In this document: positions 21,421 through 34,068 of the stretch, one piece after another | Position numbering within the stretch: the first letter of the stretch is position 1 | Layout of the letters: each line of letters begins with the position of its first letter | Assembly: GCF_000004195.4 (NCBI RefSeq) | Contig: NC_030678.2 | Coordinates: 97,112,904 to 97,176,903, forward strand | Reading direction: 5' to 3' | Length of the DNA: 64,000 nucleotides | Source of the DNA: Xenopus tropicalis | Lineage: Eukaryota > Chordata > Amphibia > Anura > Pipidae | The notes under the pieces: model-generated | Told to the model about the DNA's origin: nothing | Seen by the model: the letters and a program-made list of their open reading frames with translations, nothing else | The model's database searches: none | Translations under genes and position numbers: made by a program

Positions 21421-22718
21421 TACTTCCCCTTGGACCTTCTTTGAGGTTCAAGAAGACTCAAATGACTTGTCTTCCAGTAATGATTGCAACTTGTTACAAT
21501 AGTTGCTTGAAACAAAAGTTCTAGGAACTTAACCAATGATTACATTTGTATAAGAATGAAAAACAGCCCATTACTGTTTTTTATGCCTAATGTGTCTCTT
21601 GTTGGAGTGTGAACAACATTTCTCGTTAAATATGTATATCCAAAGCTTAATATTGACTAAATGGCCGTTCAAAATGTGCTCGTTTTGCAACAGTCACACC
21701 ATTCAGTTCTTAGAGGCAGAAATATGGCAACATTTTCCATCTTAACAACTCATAAGTCCTAAACGAAATAAGCATATATTACATACTTCTAGGTATATGC
21801 CATTTTGATGATTTCAATTGCAAACCATATGTGAGTAAATTTATAGCAATTCAAAAATACTTTGGCGCATTTGCAGTGCAAGAACAGAAATATAGGAATA
21901 AAAGAGAAGTGATGAAAGGTTTATAAAGATACATAAATAGATTGTTAGTGAAGTATTACATTTGTCATGCTGAATGCTGATGTTCATAACAGAGTATGGA
22001 AGCTTACTGATTATTTTATGAAATTTCCTCAGTATTGTGCATGAATTCAAAAGTATAATTAGGTCCAGATTACTAATATGTAACTAATGGCTCACTTTCC
22101 TTCATAATTAAATTCTTGCATGTATCTGGTTGCTCCTTACAAATCGTGTTCCAACACAAATGATAAAGTAGGGAATGTATATGCTATTGCAGGGCTGAAA
22201 AAACCTTAACAGCAATGTAATCTCATTCCTATTGACTCCATCACATATTGGCAAAACTTTGCTGTAGTGATATGGCGGTTGATACATCATCAGCTGTGCT
22301 GGCATTAACCTGTCCTCTTCCAAACTAAAACCAGCCTGGCACAATGCACTGAAGTTATTCTATATCTACACCAGACCTAGCCACATCTGATATTACTAAA
22401 AGTGGCTGGGACGGGCCTGTATAAGTATATAAATTAAACCAGGTATAGCAGATTCAATGGGGAAGTTCATCAGAGACGGCTGGGGAGGAGGAGGGTGTAA
22501 CAGCTCAGTGGGAAGGGCCCTTCCAACTCATGGGTAAACCCTTGGCTCCAGCAGGTGTTGGGCTAGCCCAAGCACCAGTAGTCAGTATTGAAATTTTGGA
22601 TTGTAGAGCAATAAGTTGTTTACTACAGTATAGCTGATGGCTTTGTTGCATAAAGTGCACTGTGAAGAAGGAAAGACAGTGAATATATACCCCTCAGTAT
22701 TTCGTAAGAGACGCACAA
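21421..22718. other. unique AT-rich DNA, nothing recognised
   Basis: No repeat ends, RNA genes or convincing coding frames were seen. Confidence 0.5.
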
Positions 22719-22948
22719 GTACATGGCTCTGCAGTGGGTAGCTTCCTTGCCTTGCAGTGCTGGGGGTCCTAGATCCGATTCCATGCAGTGTACAGGAATG
22801 TATACTGATGATTAATAAAAATGGCTATAGCAAGTGTGAATGCAATAGGGATCTTAGACTGTAAGCTCCACAGGGGCTGATGTAAAAGATGTACCATCTC
22901 TGTAAAGTGTTGTGGAATATGTCAGCATTTTATAAATAAAGGAAAATA
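22719..22948 (+). mobile_element. tRNA-derived SINE with L2-type tail
   Basis: The head resembles a tRNA gene, with an A-box-like tggctctgcagtgggtagc (22724-22742) and a B-box-like agatccgattcc (22771-22782). The tail reads ttagactgtaagctccacag, then gttgtggaatatgtcagcat and ttataaataaagg, the 3' end shared with L2 LINEs whose machinery moves such SINEs. The middle (poly-pyrimidine and cccacat region of full copies) is missing, so this is an internally deleted copy. It is not a functional tRNA: no acceptor stem forms. Confidence 0.75.
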
Positions 22949-24933
22949 ATTGTATGTATATTTGAATTTTGTGAGCCATATAGAAAGTATATATTCCTTA
23001 TGATTACTGCTTTAGCATGTTGAATCAAGTGTTACCTAGGGATAGAAGGGCTACATGTAAGAAAGCTGTCATTGCAATATAAAGATACAGCAGGAGAACT
23101 GAGAGAACAATGGTTTTGTGTTTTGCATTGGGTATTTAACCTATTCAAGAAATAGCATAAACACTGTTCTGGGTACATAACAGGCAGGGAAGGTTTTTTT
23201 TTATTTGTAAACTTGCTGCATATTTTTGAAAAAAGAGAAACTCTTCATTTGCTCTGCCCGTTGGCTTACAAGCTTTTATAAATCTGCAATCAAATTGTGC
23301 AGCCTTATAGAGTAAGAAGGGCCAAGTAAATTGATACACCTATCTAGGATTCTTTCTCTTTGCAGCTTCCAGCTTAAGAAGTAGCATGTCACATATTAAA
23401 TAACATTCCATTTTGTTTCAGGGTAAATCAACAGTTAGCACAGAGTAGTTTAACTTCTGCAGTGCCCAGGGCTAAAAATCCCTTAGCATTGTAAATGCTG
23501 AGTGCTGAGGTTGGTTGTTAAAGGGAACATTAATAGATGAACATATTCTATGCAATGTTAAACTGTTACATTATATTTGTGCATCTCTCTTGTTCTCTCT
23601 CAGATTCCAGCTCTATTGCTGTATCTCATCTTTCTCATCTCTTCCCCCAATAATATATTCCACTGATTCTGTTTTCATAAAAATGCCACGTTTATGTCTG
23701 ACTTTCATATGACAATGCATATATATATATATATATGTGTGTGTGTGTATGTATATATGATTTCGTTACTGAACATGATTATTCTACACAATTTGAGCAC
23801 CTTAAACAGTAGTTGTTCAGCCATTGCAGTAGAGCTTTGTATCTTAAAAATCCCTATCTTAAGCAATCAATAAATACCCCTTGGAGTCCTTGATATATTT
23901 TCAACCAAACACACATAGAGAGTGGTATTTTAAGGGGAATTTATGAACATATTTTCTCACATATATTATATACATTAACATACACGTTTATATTTTTCTG
24001 CTGTACCGCATTTAGTACATGCAGAGTATTAGAGTATATAAAATGGATTTTGTGAGTGGAGAAAAACAAAGATGGTGTTAAAGCCAATGTATAGTCATAT
24101 ATAGCATGGAATGTTTATGTTTAAATAATTTATTTTACCACTTATATATTAAATACAAAGCATGTCCCTGTTTTAATGTTAATGCATAATGCTAATATTT
24201 GCATTTATCTTTCATACACCTATTTATTATACAATTTTTATTTATTATACAATATGTTTAATGGAGAATGTAATCTTAAAAATGATGTAACCTATTATGT
24301 TGACATTGTCATATAATTTTCTATCATTTACTTGGTGCTCTTTTGTAAGCTCTTCAGCAACTAGACTAGAGCATATGCCACCAGAATTCTAGAACTATAG
24401 GGCATTTTGGTTTAGAATAACTGGACTAAATTGTTCTGCATTCAGTAAAAAATTTTTTTATAGTAAAATGCTTCAGTTACCATTATAAGAAGACTGAGGT
24501 CTGTGTTTCTCCAGTCTGAATGCAAATGGGAAGCAGATTCTTTTGCTCTCCCCTGAACTTGTGTCTTGGGATTTCATGTAGTTCTTGGACTGCTGCTCAT
24601 CATACTAGTGTGCAGAAATAGTGATAATCAATCACTATAAATAATGAAAATTAAAGAACTGTGTAGGCTTCCTACCTATTTGACCAGAATCTTGTTTGGC
24701 ATCTTGTCATAGGCGGAGGGTAAATTTTTTGTTTGGAGAGGCTAAAGATGACCATATACCGGCTGACTTAAAGCTTATGTCAGATGTAACAGAGATGTAG
24801 CAGAGACTTTGATTGTGTAAAAATGACCACCCCAACTCACCCCCAGCTACCTCCTGTGCCTCCTACTGACTTCAATGGGAACCTCACAGAAGTGCAGTTA
24901 GCGGTGCTTTTTTTCCAACTTTAAATTCTCAGG
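22949..24933. other. unique AT-rich DNA with AT/GT microsatellite
   Basis: An (AT)n-(GT)n run lies at 23717-23756. A MITE-like scrap ctaaagatgaccatataccg occurs at about 24744-24763. Nothing else was recognised. Confidence 0.5.
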
Positions 24934-25145
24934 GTGGAAAACTGCTCACACCACGCACATTATATGAAATCTGAAACAGTGGGTACTGGCACCCCAAGCA
25001 CATTACATACAGTGGGCACTGGTACACCAGGCATATTATATATTGTTGGTACTGGCACACCAGGCACATTATATACTGTGTATGCCAGTGGGACATTATA
25101 TACCATGGGAGACAGTGGGTACTGGCACATCAGGCACATTATTTA
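24934..25145. repeat. 33-bp minisatellite
   Basis: About five degenerate units of roughly 33 bp, each with gtactggcac(a/c)cc(a)agg-like and cacattatata-like words, run head to tail, with one shortened unit near 25080-25105. Because 33 is a multiple of three, the array gives a repetitive open frame (GTGTPGTLYTV-like), which I take as incidental. Confidence 0.75.
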
Positions 25146-25273
25146 ATATAAGATGCAGTGAAAAATTAGGGTTGGGATGCACCCAGAGTTAATGAATTGG
25201 CAATTTCAAATATAGTAACTCTTTATAGAAGACGGGATTAATGCAGTTTTTAACAGTAATACCATCAGTAATA

Positions 25274-25520
25274 CAGGTCCCATAGACTCCATTATAAGCA
25301 AATCAGTGATTTCCTTTTTCCCTGTAATAATAAAACAATGTCTTGTACTTGATCCCAACTAAGATATAATTAATCCTTATTGGAGGAAGAGCAATCCTAT
25401 TGGGTTTATTCAATATTTAAATGATTTTTAGCAGAAGTTATGGAGATCCAAATTACGGAAAGATCCCTTATCTGGAAAACCCCAGGTCCCGAGCATTCTG
25501 GATAATAGGTCCCATACCTG
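25274..25520. mobile_element. CAGGTATGGG-family element
   Basis: It ends GGATAATAGGTCCCATACCTG at 25520 and carries ctgtaataataaaacaatg, tgatcccaactaagatataa and ccgagcattctggataatag. The left end is shortened (caggtcccatagactcc). Non-coding. Confidence 0.7.
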
Positions 25521-26431
25521 TACTATTAGGAAGTGAAGTGCTTATTTTACATATAAATATTCTATTCTGCATTGCATTCAGTCAGTGTAGTTTTCCCCCC
25601 AGCCAACTCTGTACCCAGTTGGTCCATTTTACCATCTGTAAACAGTACTGCACTCTGATTGGACAAGCTGCAAGCAGACAAATCCAATCGGAGTGCAGCT
25701 GACCTCTACAGCATTGAGTATGAAGGCAGGACCCTAGCTTTCCACCACTGATTAAAAAAAACCAGCGTGCCAGCAATGGATCAGTTTGTTTGTTTTTTTA
25801 AAATGCTTCAAATAGGCTTAACCTCCCCTAGCCTCCGCCCATGCATCTTGTCACCTGTTGCAACTGACAGACTTGGAACAGGCTCTGCCATTGTGTTTAC
25901 AAGTAGTTGAAAAATGTACTGCAATTCAAAAAACACAACTGATTATTATAGGCAAGCTCCCTACATGTTACAGTCACAGCATGAACACAAGAACAAAGGT
26001 CTTCTCAGGAGACAGAAAAACAATTTGCTGCAAAAGCTTAAAAAACATCTATAAAAAGAGTAATATAAAGCTGATTTACTCCTTAGAGTTTCCATGAAAA
26101 AACTTGACTTTAGTTAACTACTTTGCTGCTGAACTCCAAAAATGTAGTGTTTTGCTGAACATCACACAGAAAACTGGTAAATTGAGCAGTGTGAGTACAC
26201 CCACTAAATGTCTTCCAGACTATGACAAAGAAAGCTTTTTTTAAAGCCTGCAGTCTGTTTAAAACCTGCAGGCTGCAAACCCTGCTGAACAGCTCAGTTT
26301 AGGTTTTTTGCATGATATATACTAGGAAGAGTAAAGTGAAGTCATAGGTTTAGTTTTACTTAAGAAGGAACTCCACAGAGATAATAAAAAAATATATATA
26401 TTTCATGTTGATTGAAACTCTCCAATATAAA
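25521..26431. repeat. unique DNA with a short inverted repeat
   Basis: tgcactctgattgga (about 25648-25662) pairs with tccaatcggagtgca (about 25683-25697). Each arm holds a CCAAT/ATTGG box. The surrounding 25590-25760 may be a small MITE, but its ends are not clear. Confidence 0.4.
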
Positions 26432-26505
26432 TTAAAGGAGAAGGAAAGGTCAAAACTAAGTTAACTGAGGTTAGTAACTGGGAGGTGCCAAACAAACTTG
26501 CATCT
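26432..26505. mobile_element. half of an AGGAGAAGGAAAGG MITE
   Basis: TTAA (26432-26435) then AGGAGAAGGAAAGGTCAAAA and a gggaggtgccaaac segment match the left arm of the 13430 element. The right half is absent. Confidence 0.65.
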
Positions 26506-26579
26506 TCCTCTCAACCATTTACTGTATGTGTTTACCTGTCTTATGTGTTGTTACCCTGTTAAAATGGTTATATGACTAA

Positions 26580-26876
26580 AGCTGTCCATACACGCACAGA
26601 TGATATCGTACGAAACCTCATTTCGTATGATATTTGGTGCGTGTATGGCGGCTCAACGAATCGACCGATTTCGCAAAAGGCTGCAGATATCGGTCAACTT
26701 GTCAATCGACCAGGTTAAAAGATTTCAATGGCGCCCGAGCAAAATCGATGTTCAGGGCTGATTTGGCAGAAGGAGGTAGAAATCCTATTGTTTCTACCTC
26801 CATATCAGACAATTCAGCACTGAACATCAGTGGAGGGTGGGAACAATCTAAGTTGCTAAGCGTATGGCTACCTTAA
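26580..26876. mobile_element. MITE with AAGCTGTCCATACACG ends
   Basis: Left AAAGCTGTCCATACACGCAC and right GCGTATGGCTACCTTAA are inverted ends of the family also seen at 16739. TTAA is kept at 26873-26876 and CTAA stands at the left. Internal short palindromes (cgtacgaaa.../...tttcgtatg) make most of the element foldable. The frame at 26634-26876 is inside it and is not a gene. Confidence 0.65.
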
Positions 26877-29800
26877 GTGTTTTTATGCATGAAACACATT
26901 ATGTTTCGTATGATTTTTAGTAACTTTCTAGCTGTCTGGAGGGCAAGAGTATTGTCACTTTTTTTAGTTCAAGAAAAAGAGCTAATTTTTTACTTTTGGA
27001 AAGCTGCAGAAAAGTGTTTATTTCATATTAAGTGCAATACAAAGCCATCACCAGGGACCAAGTCATTGTTTACACATCAGAGGAAGGTCCTGAGCCTTGG
27101 TGGCTTGCTGAAGACTTATCAGATAGTATCACTAGCGATAAGATTGCTCTTTAATGAAAAACATATGAAAATGCACACTGTATGCCATTCCCCAGATCGC
27201 TGAACAGATAAATGCTGTTTCACACATCTGTACAAATTCACAAGAGGACAGTAAAAACAGTGTGAAATCAGAGTAAAAGAAACTGTTGCAGCAGTTCAAA
27301 AATGACTGCTAAATTACATTTTATAAATACTGATGTGCCAAGATACATAATTGATAACTCACAGAATTTCAGTAAAAATAATAAAAGGAAAAGACAGAGG
27401 TGAAGAGTTACAGAGCTCCATCTACTGATGGTTAATATTGTTGATCCTAGACATTTTGACATTCACTGATCAAATTTCATCTCCCTCATCTTTCCATCGC
27501 TTCAGAATTAAATTAACAAGATATCTGATCGGGGAGAAACAGTGGTAGGCACAGCTGCAACACACGGAGGGAAGCTCTTTGAAGCAACTCATCTCACATC
27601 CTTCTCCATCCCATCCTTTTCTACCTTTGAGAATTCTTAAAAGCTGCGCTTTGAAAAACTGCTGTGTATAGAAAGGGTGTTTCTTTTTTTTCTGCAATAG
27701 CTGACAAGTTATTAGGCAAAAAAGAGGAGAGAAATGCTTTTGGAACTGCTTTGAGATTAAACGTACACTATAATAGTGGAACAGCAGGAAAGGAGTGTGT
27801 CTAATAGATTTAAAGATTGCAATCAGTGCAGTTACACTGAGAAGCTTAACCTGCATCTCAATTTGAAGTAAAATCCAAGTGTAGCTGTTCACATACATTG
27901 CATTCTGCATGGGTAGGAAGTGAAGTTTCCCAGCCATCCTGATGAACACTTTAAATCAGTGGTCCCATTTAAAATGCAGGGATGTACCCCAGCTCCCAAA
28001 ACTAAGTGCAGATCTCTGATTTTAGTGATTAATTAAATACATATTTGCGTGTGATGTGCATAAGAAGCAATATTCCATGAAACTTGCTTTCTCTAGTTTG
28101 ATAATGTGTAGATTTTAGATGCTTTAACATTTTCTATTTGGATTATTTGACGTTGTGATTTTGGGTTCTTTGTCTAAATGCCCAACATTAAAAATTGTAA
28201 CAAATCAGTGTCATGTTTTGTTGGGCCCTGTTAAAACTGTTTTTAAATTAAATGAAAGCCTATTATTGGCATATTAATTTTAATTGGCTGATTGGGGTCA
28301 ACCAAAAGTTGGATTATGCTGTGTATTTTATGTGATTTTTATGTACAGGCTTTCATTTTATTTGTAAAATTGTGAATTAAAGATCAAAAATACATTCTAC
28401 CTCGGCACCGACTGCATTAATCAATGCTGTATTAGAGAAGGGCAGGTGTGGGGAGGCATGTAGGTGTCCCTCCTCCCACCCACAACCCACTCTGGACCTT
28501 CCATATCATTAATTCTGACACCTGTGCTGTTACCAATCAGCAATTTGTTGGATCATTCTAATACAAACATGAAAATCAAACCAACTATCTGATTGATTGC
28601 GATAGCCAATTTTGCTGGTAAATGTACAGAACTTGTTATTAGAATTGTACTATTCATATAATGACTGAGCCACCACTTTTACTTGATATGTCAGTATGCT
28701 ATAATCTTTTGTTTATAAAGGACCAGCATTTTCCTTGGAGGGGATGCTTTGAACATTCAATCTTGCTATTTGGCTGTAGATGTTAGAAGGCCAGTGACCG
28801 AGAGCTGTAGTTATTCTTGTATTATTTCTGATGATAGTCAACATGGTTATTTCAGCAGAATAATCACCATTTTGAAATTATTTCTACAGAATAAGTCATA
28901 AAATTCAAGAATACAAAGATATGTTTGGTTCTTACAGTTTCTACTGTGCTATTATTGTTCAGCTCCCAATTCTTGCTATAGTCATTACAGTATGTGTTTA
29001 ATGCATGCCTGATTAGTTAAGTTTTACTACCTTACCTGGTAATACAAATAAACATATTCTTGGGTCATTTCTCTGTTCTAGTTGTACCAGACTGTAGTGG
29101 GTATTTTATTGCACTGACATATCCTCAGCATTAGTGGGTTAATGTTAAATGTATGCAAACCTTTCATACATGGGCATAAAAAAACAATAACACATTCTAA
29201 AATCTGGTAAAGAGGTTTGCACTGCAGTTTGGCAAGGGAGCTAAGCAACAATTCCTCTGTTCGTTCTATTGCTAGCACTGTGTTTTCAAGTTTACTGTTT
29301 GAAAAAAATATATTATTTAACTCCTGATAGCAAGTGATTCCCAAACTGTGGGCTTGGTCCCCTAGGGAGGTCCAGCCTGTAAAAAAACTGAAGGCTCTTT
29401 TTTGCTGCATGGATATTCCTATTGGAACTGTAGAAGACAAATTATTATATTATAATAATATTTATAATAATATTAATATTATATTATAAATGTTTCTTAC
29501 ATTTGTAACCCCAGCCAAATAATGAAAACCCAAGGGGGTCTGATGACGTTTGCTTTAAACCCTTCTTAATGGCCTTGAACTTACCATCAGCCTTTGCACG
29601 GGCACATTGTGTACTAAACAGTACATGTTATCTTCTTAAATGAGGGGACAAACATATCAACCACAAATACATTCAACCACCAATATATTCTCATGCATAA
29701 TATTCAGAATCAAATGCAATTTCATTGTGACTATGTAGATGGTTAATTTAGAAACATTCAGCCCCAGTAGGGTACCTTCCATAAGCTACAACTGATTCAC

Positions 29801-30362
29801 ACATAGTGATCAGTGTCACTAATATCAGTGATATCACAATATTGTAATCATGATTTTTTTAGGTAGATTCTGGCATGGGATGCATAATTCACCTCTTCCC
29901 CTAAAGTTTAAAGCACAATTCTACTACTCTGCAGCTTTCTTTTTCCTGAGAACATGGTCTGATTACCCATCCACTTCACAGTGAAAAGTAAATTGCGCAG
30001 TGGTGCAATGTACTGTAAATTAAATTTGCAGCTCAAAAGTGGTCCTGGTTTACCTCAAGTTATGAATAAAAAATGCAAGTGCCTTGCTGTTATAAGACAA
30101 AAAGTGAACCTAAGCAAATCTTTTTGCTGTCTTAGGAGTTGAATTCATATAAAGTATCTAGTTCAATACGTTGCAGAGGGCAATTTACTGAACCAGGGTT
30201 TAGCTTGTTTTTGCATCAGCACTTGATTTGGAGAGAGAGAGAGTTTATGCTGTATTACAAGGAATCTCTTTTGTCTGATAACTAAACTAAATTCTATAAG
30301 TGAGTGAGCACACTGATGCAAATATTTGCTAATAAACACATTTTTTGTGATTTGTTTAATCA
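26877..30362. other. unique AT-rich DNA, nothing recognised
   Basis: No TE ends were seen. A palindromic AT-only stretch lies at about 29435-29488. The minus-strand frame 27949-27470 (159 codons) is the longest non-TE frame in the window but has no domain, no repeat pattern and no conserved-looking motif. Confidence 0.5.
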
Positions 30363-31477
30363 AGGGTGTGATAGCTTCAGTAGATACATGAGCATGTAAC
30401 TGTAAGGGTTAAGACACATGGAGCTACTAGTAGCCATTGTCTATGGCAGGGTATTTTCTGGAGTTTAGTGGCTGTGAGAAGTATGAAGCTGCTACTAGTA
30501 GCTCAGTGTGTTTTCACCCTAAGAAGGAAGGGTGGGATAGTTTCAGTAGATACATGAGCATGTAACTGTAAGAAGGAAGGGTGGGATAGCTTCAGTAGAT
30601 ACATGAGCATTTAACTGTAAAAAGTAAGGGTGAGATAGCTTCAGTAGATACATGAGCATTTAACTGTAAAAAGTAAGGATGAGATAGCTTCAGTAGATAC
30701 ATGAGCGTGTAACTGTAAGAAGGAAGGGTTGGATAGCTTCAGTAGATACATGAGCGTGTAACTGTAAGAAGGAAGGGTGAGATAGCTTCAGTGGATACAT
30801 GAGCGTGTAACTATAAGAAGGAAGGGTGGGATAGCTTCAGTAGATACATGAACGTGTAACTATAAGAAGGAAGGGTGAGATAGCTTCAGTAGATACATGA
30901 GCGTGTAACTATAAGAAGGAAGGGTGAGATAGCTTCAGTAGATACATGAGCGTGTAACTGTAAGAAGGAAGTGTGAGATAGCCTCAGTAGATACATGAGC
31001 GTGTAACTATAAGAAGGAAGGGTGGGATAGCTTCAGTAGATACATGAGCGTGTAAGTGTAAGAAGGAAGGGTGGGATAGCTTCAGTAGATACATGAGCGT
31101 GTAACTATAAGAAGGAAGGGTGAGATAGCTTCAGTAGATACATGAGCGTGTAAGTGTAAGAAGGAAGGGTGGGATAGCTTCAGTAGATACATGAGCGTGT
31201 AACTATAAGAAGGAAGGGTGGGATAGCTTCAGTAGATACATGAGCGTGTAACTATAAGAAGGAAGGGTGGGATAGCTTCAGTAGATACATGAGCGTGTAA
31301 GAAGGAAGGGTGGGATAGCTTCAGTAGATACATGAGCGTGTAACTATAAGAAGGAAGGGTGGGATAGCTTCAGTAGATACATGAGCGTGTAACTATAAGA
31401 AGGAAGGGTGGGATAGCTTCAGTAGATACATGAGCGTGTAAGTGTAAGAAGGAAGGGTGGGATAGCTTCAGTAGATG
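30363..31477. repeat. 49-bp minisatellite, about 20 units
   Basis: Units contain gatagcttcagtagatacat, then gagcgtgtaa, then aagaaggaagggtg. The period is 49 bp and agreement between units is high. Variants alternate: actataag versus agtgtaag after the shared gtgta, with gggtga versus gggtgg endings. One unit near 31290 is about 6 bp short. The first unit is split by a MITE (30406-30519). A 49-bp period cannot keep a reading frame, so the array is non-coding. Confidence 0.95.
30403..30522. mobile_element. 114-bp MITE inside the minisatellite
   Basis: The element 30406-30519 begins GGGTTAAGACACATGGAGCT and ends in the inverted form TAGCTCAGTGTGTTTTCACCC. The inner arms GAGCTACTAGTAGC and GCTACTAGTAGCTC are perfect. 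TAA at 30403-30405 and 30520-30522 is the 3-bp TWA duplication of PIF/Harbinger-type elements. Removing it restores one 49-bp unit. Confidence 0.85.
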
Positions 31478-32025
31478 GTTCAGCATGAAGGTCAATGGAA
31501 CTGAATATAAAAGTTATGTTGGCACAGCGCATGATTGAAATGGGAGTGCCTTGGCTTACTGAGTTTCTAATGATGGCAAATATAAAGTAATAAGAAGTGC
31601 AGCATTTGCCATTAGAAGGAAAGAAAAAGGGTAAAAAGAATTATCTATTCTGGCCAAACCCACTGCACCCAGTAATAAGAATGGAGTAAAATATGAAGAC
31701 CTCCCTTTGCCCAAAGAAATTATGATAGAGTATAAAAAAGCTTGTGACACATTTCATGAACCAGTATGGTAATTCAATAAATGTTCTTAAGTTTGCTAAT
31801 TGTCCAATAACTATGGCTGACAAGAAGTGGGGAAATTAAATATAATTGCTGAAATGCAGTAACCCATAGCAACCAATATTTTTATTTTAATCTACATACA
31901 ATTACAATAGTGGCAAGCAAATGTATAATTGTTTGCAGCGAACCTATATGTATGTAAAAGAGACTACTAAAAATCTGTTCATGAGTCCTTTGGGCATGCC
32001 AGAGTGAGAGAGATTTGTCTATAGA
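31478..32025. other. unique DNA with MITE-arm scrap
   Basis: cagtaacccatagcaaccaa at 31857-31876 is one arm of the 12104-type MITE. Otherwise nothing was recognised. Confidence 0.5.
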
Positions 32026-33401
32026 TCAAAGGTTGTCAAACTCAATCACATAAGAGGGCCGAAATCTAAAACACAGGCTAAGTTGTGGGCCGAATTTTTT
32101 ATTAAGATACTTAGGGGCTGATTCACTAAAGGTTGATAAAACGAGTGCTATTTATAGCATGCATTAAAAATTTTATCACTTCTTATTTTTTGCGACTTAA
32201 CTCTCGATTCAGTAAAAGGACACTAGTGATAATTAAGAAGCGATGTTCTTTGCGTTATTTATCTCACGATGAGCGTTTTTCTTGTGTTATTTTCCACCGT
32301 GTGCGTTATTTTCCGCCGTGTGCGTTATTTCCCACTACATGCGATATATTTCACCACGATATATTTCACCAGCGCACAATATTACGCACGTAACCATTAC
32401 TTTCGGAAAACTACTGTTCTGAAAATTACCATTTCCCTGAAAACTGGAGGATATATCACTCTAGGACGATCACATACTTGGAAAAATCTGACTGCAAACT
32501 CCATGTTGTGTTGCCAAAAGCTCACAAACCGCAGTGTTCTTTAAGTACCGCCTACCCCAAGTAGGTGTCAATATTCGCACAGATCAAAGCGATATTTTGT
32601 GCATTTAACGCTTCATATGTGTTTGTGAATCATGCGTTAGTACTTTTTCTATTCGCTAATTAATGCAATGCGATAGAAATAACGCTTTGCGATATTGTGT
32701 TTTTTTGCACATATGATATGCGTCTTAACGCATGCAAAATCATGAATCGGTACTTATTTATCGCATGCTTTTTAACGCAAAAAAGCTTGCGATAAGCGTT
32801 ATCGATCTTTAGTGAATCGGCCCCTTGGTACTATGTGAGGAGAATGGAGCCACTGACCTTTCTGAGTTGGAGGCCTGTGTCTCTGAGTCTGGAGACATTG
32901 GTACTGTAGAAGACTCCATACCTGGCAGGAGGTGCAGGGACTCTGGCACAGTCGTGCCTAGTGCTGCAGGCCATGGCCAGTGGCACAAGGACAAGCCAGG
33001 ATCGGATGGGAGCCGTGGGACAGGATTGGTTGAGAGCCTGGCCAACCTAGGACACAAATGAGGAGAGGCTTATTATGTAGCCCATGGAGACTGTGCCTGA
33101 CCATGCAGACCAATTGCCTGACTGCGCCGCTCCAGCCTGTGACTGTGCCTGACTGTGCAGCTGCAGCGTGATCAATTTCCCTACTGCGCTGCTCCAGTCC
33201 CCGTGGCACTGTGACTGTGCCTGACCAATTGCCTGACTGCACCACTGCAGGCGCTCCAAGCGGACGCTCGTACTTTCTGCCCTGCAGGGTGCGTGGTGTG
33301 TATTACGTCATTCCGCACCCCACCACTCACTACGGGCCACATAAAACAGCTAGGCAGGCCAGATTCGGCCTGCGGGCCTTGTGTTTGACATATGTGCTGT
33401 A
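32026..33401. mobile_element. hAT-like element (GTGTCAAACTC ends), interrupted
   Basis: The left end has GGTTGTCAAACTCA then gagggccgaaatctaaaaca; the right end has ggcctgcgggccttgtgtttgaca before ctg. CAGGGGTGTCAAACTC...GAGTTTGACACCCCTG is a familiar hAT end pair; here both are mutated. Inside, 33085-33245 has three degenerate 50-70-bp units around gactgtgcctgac. No transposase frame remains. A MITE sits at 32114-32824. I found no exact 8-bp duplication. Confidence 0.6.
32111..32827. mobile_element. 711-bp TWA MITE nested in hAT-like element
   Basis: Ends GGGGCTGATTCACTAAAG (32114-32131) and CTTTAGTGAATCGGCCCC (32807-32824) are inverted with one mismatch. The flanks are TTA and TTG, a decayed TWA duplication. 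The interior has short degenerate repeats (about 32270-32385) around gcgttattttccnccgtg and gatatatttcaccac. Non-coding. Confidence 0.8.
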
Positions 33402-34068
33402 GATTGTTGCAGTTTCAGTCATGTTCTGTTTCCCCCCTGGTAAAATGGTACCTGAAGTAATGTTCTCTCCGTGTCATGGCAAAAAAAATCACTGAGAATG
33501 CTGATACCTTATTTGTTTCTTGGACAGCAAGTTAAGTAAAAAAAAAATCCTTCACAGTAGTTAGGAGAAAACAAAGTTAAAAGAATGTAATAATTCACAA
33601 TTGTCTATTTTAATTAGACAATATTTTAATACATTTAGTAATAGTTTAAAAAGAGTTACCATGAGCATGAGTGATCTGTAGATCTGCTGCTTTTCACAGG
33701 TTTGCCATAACTTTTTTAATACTTCTTCAAGTTTCAGAAATGTCAAGTGCGCTAAAGATGTCTTAATGTAACCCGTGCTGCTTCAGGTAAACTGTCATCC
33801 CATTGCCTCTGGGAAAAAAATAAAAGTATAACGCACTGTGATTTTTTTTTTTCTTGTATTATGAAAATCTGTAAATCTACAACAAAAATGTATTACCTTC
33901 TGTTGAGGGTGTTAAAATCATGACAAAAATGACAATACGCCTGGGTTTAGTTTTTGAAGTCAAGATCAATATTTTTTCCCCTACTCTCCCAGGAATCATT
34001 TGAATAGGCTTGGGCTTGCGCATTGGTAGTAGAGTAAAATTTTCTGATTTTAGTATACTGTGCAAGAC
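33402..34068. other. unique AT-rich DNA, nothing recognised
   Basis: Poly-A and poly-T runs near 33480, 33540 and 33843; otherwise no signal. Confidence 0.5.

Noticed and set aside
22724..22790. tRNA gene
   Set aside because: A- and B-box-like words are present, but no cloverleaf closes and the sequence continues into a SINE body and L2-type tail.
24934..25146. Repetitive GTGTPGTLYTV-like protein
   Set aside because: The 33-bp minisatellite keeps a frame simply because 33 is divisible by three; units are degenerate and no transcript signal is seen.
27470..27949. 159-codon minus-strand open frame
   Set aside because: Longest non-TE frame, but without domain, motif or splice context; such a length is expected by chance in 64 kb of AT-rich DNA.
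30363..31477. CRISPR-like array
   Set aside because: Units are contiguous 49-bp tandem copies with no unique spacers, in a vertebrate genome.
32825..33061. Acidic 78-codon frame
   Set aside because: Lies inside the interior of the hAT-like element and lacks transposase motifs.
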